Shown here: piece after piece, positions 4,711 through 6,102 of the stretch | How positions within the stretch are numbered: position 1 is the first letter of the stretch | Layout: every line of letters starts with the position of its first letter | Assembly (NCBI GenBank): GCA_028707675.1 | Contig: JAQWAM010000090.1 | Coordinates: 1-6,102 of the forward strand | Source of the DNA: Kiritimatiellia bacterium | Lineage (GTDB): Bacteria > Verrucomicrobiota > Kiritimatiellia > RFP12 > UBA1067 | Reading direction: 5' to 3' | Length of the DNA: 6,102 bases | Made by a program: the position numbers and the translations under genes | Notes under the pieces: model-generated | Seen by the model: only the letters and a program-made list of their open reading frames with translations | What the model was told of the DNA's origin: nothing | Databases searched by the model: none

Positions 4711-6102
4711 TGTCCGGATGAACTTTCGTTCAGCAGCTTGGTCAGTTCACTCTGGTCAAAACGCGACAATTCATTCTGCCGGTTGCGCACCGTGCGCGCG
4801 ATCACGCGCGCCTGCTCGATCTCGCCTTTTTTCAAGAGAATGCGCCCGAGCGTGATCTGAGCGCGCAGGTCATCCGCATACAGTTCGATGGACTTGCGGA
4901 TCGCCTTCTCGGCCTCGTTCAGATCGCCGCCCGCTTCCACCAGAATCGAAGCCAAAGTCTCCCAAGCCACATAGAGATCCGCGTTTTTCTCGATCGCGGC
5001 GCGCGCCTGCCGCTCGGCCTCCTCGAACCGCCGGATCCGCCGCAAAACCTCGGCCAGATCGTTCAAAGCCGCGGCGCTGGGCGAGGCATCGACGCTGCGA
5101 CGCAAAAAATCCTCGGCCTCGCCGTATGAACCCTCCTGCAGCCGCAAAGAGCCCATGACGTAATTGCCGAGTGAGTGCTTCCGGTTGCTCCGCAGAACCT
5201 GACGCGCGTGCAGCTCGGCAGCCTCGCGGTCGTTCATGGCGATGTCAAGCTGCAGGATCATGTCCTTCACGCCGGGGACATCCGGGCGCAGCATGGCGGC
5301 CCGTATGAAAGCCTCGCGCGCCGGGCGCTGGAAGTTCTTGCCTTTGCGCATATTCAACTGAGCGCGTGTGATCTGAACAAAATAGTTGTCGACAGTACCG
5401 GCGATCGACTCCATCTTGGGCAAAAGCATCTTCTCGATTTCCTCCAGCTCTTCCTGCTGGATCTGAACCATTGCCAGCATCGCCCAAGCCTGCATATTCC
5501 TTGGCTGCAGATCGGTTATCTCCTGCAACGCCATCCGGGCGCGCGGCAGATCGTTGTTCATCAAATGTATGACCGCCCACTCAACCCCCATAGTTCCGCG
5601 ATTGTCTTCCGCTTTGGCTGCTTTTTCGAGCCACTGCTTGGCAGTGTCGATCGCGCCTTCCTGCACGGCCAGCCGCGCCAGTCCCAGCATCGCCGAACGG
5701 TTGTCGGGATCGCTCTTGATGATATCTTTATAAACCGCTTCTGTCTTCACCCGGTCATCCGTCAGAGCGTAAATGGCAGCCATCGCCTGCATGGCTCCGG
5801 TCTGCTGGTCTGTCGGCAAAAGGTTGATCGCGCGCGTCACGCCGGCCAGCGCGGCGCCGGTCTGTCCCGAGAGCGCCCAACCCCAGCCGAGGCGAGCGAA
5901 CATTTCAGGCGAACGCACATAACCGTAATACCGTGAAAGGGACCATAGCGGATATCTGCGCTTCAGGTTGCTGATGAAATCCTTAAGCTCACGCTCAATT
6001 GCCTCTTTGCTGGCACTCGCCGCAGCGACACCGCGCCGGGCCATTTCAAACCGGTTGAACAAGGCGGAAATATTGTCGTGGTCTATAACATTGCGGATAT
6101 AA
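4707..6102 (-). CDS. Tetratricopeptide-repeat protein (N-terminal part outside window)
   Basis: The frame stays open to the window edge, so the TTG at 6062 is probably internal and the true start lies beyond 6102. About 464 residues are visible. After a charged segment, TPR-like helix pairs of about 34 residues run through the protein. Counting residues from the codon at 6062, clear units are near 54-84 ([19 protein letters not shown]), 88-120, 122-152, 158-188, 296-328 ([17 protein letters not shown]), 330-362 ([18 protein letters not shown]), 364-398 ([20 protein letters not shown]) and 399-428 ([14 protein letters not shown]). No enzyme domain, signal peptide or membrane segment is visible in this part. 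TPRs are protein-binding scaffolds, and the partner cannot be told from the sequence. The C-terminus ends NESSSGH with no sorting signal. Confidence 0.9.
   Translation of the reverse strand, partial: YIRNVIDHDNISALFNRFEMARRGVAAASASKEAIERELKDFISNLKRRYPLWSLSRYYGYVRSPEMFARLGWGWALSGQTGAALAGVTRAINLLPTDQQTGAMQAMAAIYALTDDRVKTEAVYKDIIKSDPDNRSAMLGLARLAVQEGAIDTAKQWLEKAAKAEDNRGTMGVEWAVIHLMNNDLPRARMALQEITDLQPRNMQAWAMLAMVQIQQEELEEIEKMLLPKMESIAGTVDNYFVQITRAQLNMRKGKNFQRPAREAFIRAAMLRPDVPGVKDMILQLDIAMNDREAAELHARQVLRSNRKHSLGNYVMGSLRLQEGSYGEAEDFLRRSVDASPSAAALNDLAEVLRRIRRFEEAERQARAAIEKNADLYVAWETLASILVEAGGDLNEAEKAIRKSIELYADDLRAQITLGRILLKKGEIEQARVIARTVRNRQNELSRFDQSELTKLLNESSSGH

Noticed and set aside
4707..6102. 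TPR protein as CpoB (YbgF), the TPR member of tol-pal operons
   Set aside because: The visible part alone is over 460 residues with TPRs throughout, and it is separated from the tol genes by a convergent junction. CpoB is about 260 residues with a signal peptide, a coiled coil and a few C-terminal TPRs.

Overview
The window is a gene-dense, GC-rich chromosomal segment of a Gram-negative (diderm) bacterium. Diderm status follows from a three-gene TolQ/ExbB–TolR/ExbD–TolA/TonB energy-transduction cluster. The style of the proteins (anti-sigma-like tail with an Ala-rich membrane helix, a TPR protein) and the short-period intergenic repeats suggest the Kiritimatiellota/Lentisphaerota side of the PVC group. 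That placement is an impression from sequence style and was not tested.

Layout. Positions 1-318 (+) hold the C-terminal end of a single-pass membrane protein, possibly an anti-sigma-like factor. Positions 3469-284 (-) form one leftward run: tolQ/exbB-like, tolR/exbD-like, tolA/tonB-like, nadD and rsfS. Spacing is tight (a TGATG overlap, then about 27 nt and 15 nt) until the nadD-rsfS gap of 196 nt, which is packed with short tandem repeats and inverted repeats. From a divergent promoter region at 3470-3622 a rightward pair begins: a YbgC-like hotdog thioesterase gene and trmB, overlapping by 4 nt. trmB meets a leftward TPR-protein gene (4707-6102, cut by the window edge) tail to tail, with overlapping stop codons.

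How the genes fit together. The TolQ/TolR-like proteins would form a proton-driven inner-membrane motor, with the TolA/TonB-like protein reaching across the periplasm. ybgC lies next to tolQRA in classical tol-pal operons; here it is divergent from them, and tolB and pal are not in the window. nadD (NAD synthesis) and rsfS (ribosomal silencing) are a widely conserved neighbour pair. trmB is a tRNA m7G46 methyltransferase.

Most worth a second look: (1) rsfS has no ATG, GTG or TTG at the expected N-terminus, but an in-frame ATT sits 6 nt after a perfect AAGGAGG; (2) the rsfS leader contains GATTA-core hexamer arrays facing each other, able to form a long hairpin with a mismatch every sixth base; (3) the two divergent promoters each carry the same 9-bp TCCCGGCGG element directly after their -35 box, forming a perfect inverted repeat. 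No clearly new defence or mobile system was seen; most genes are housekeeping.
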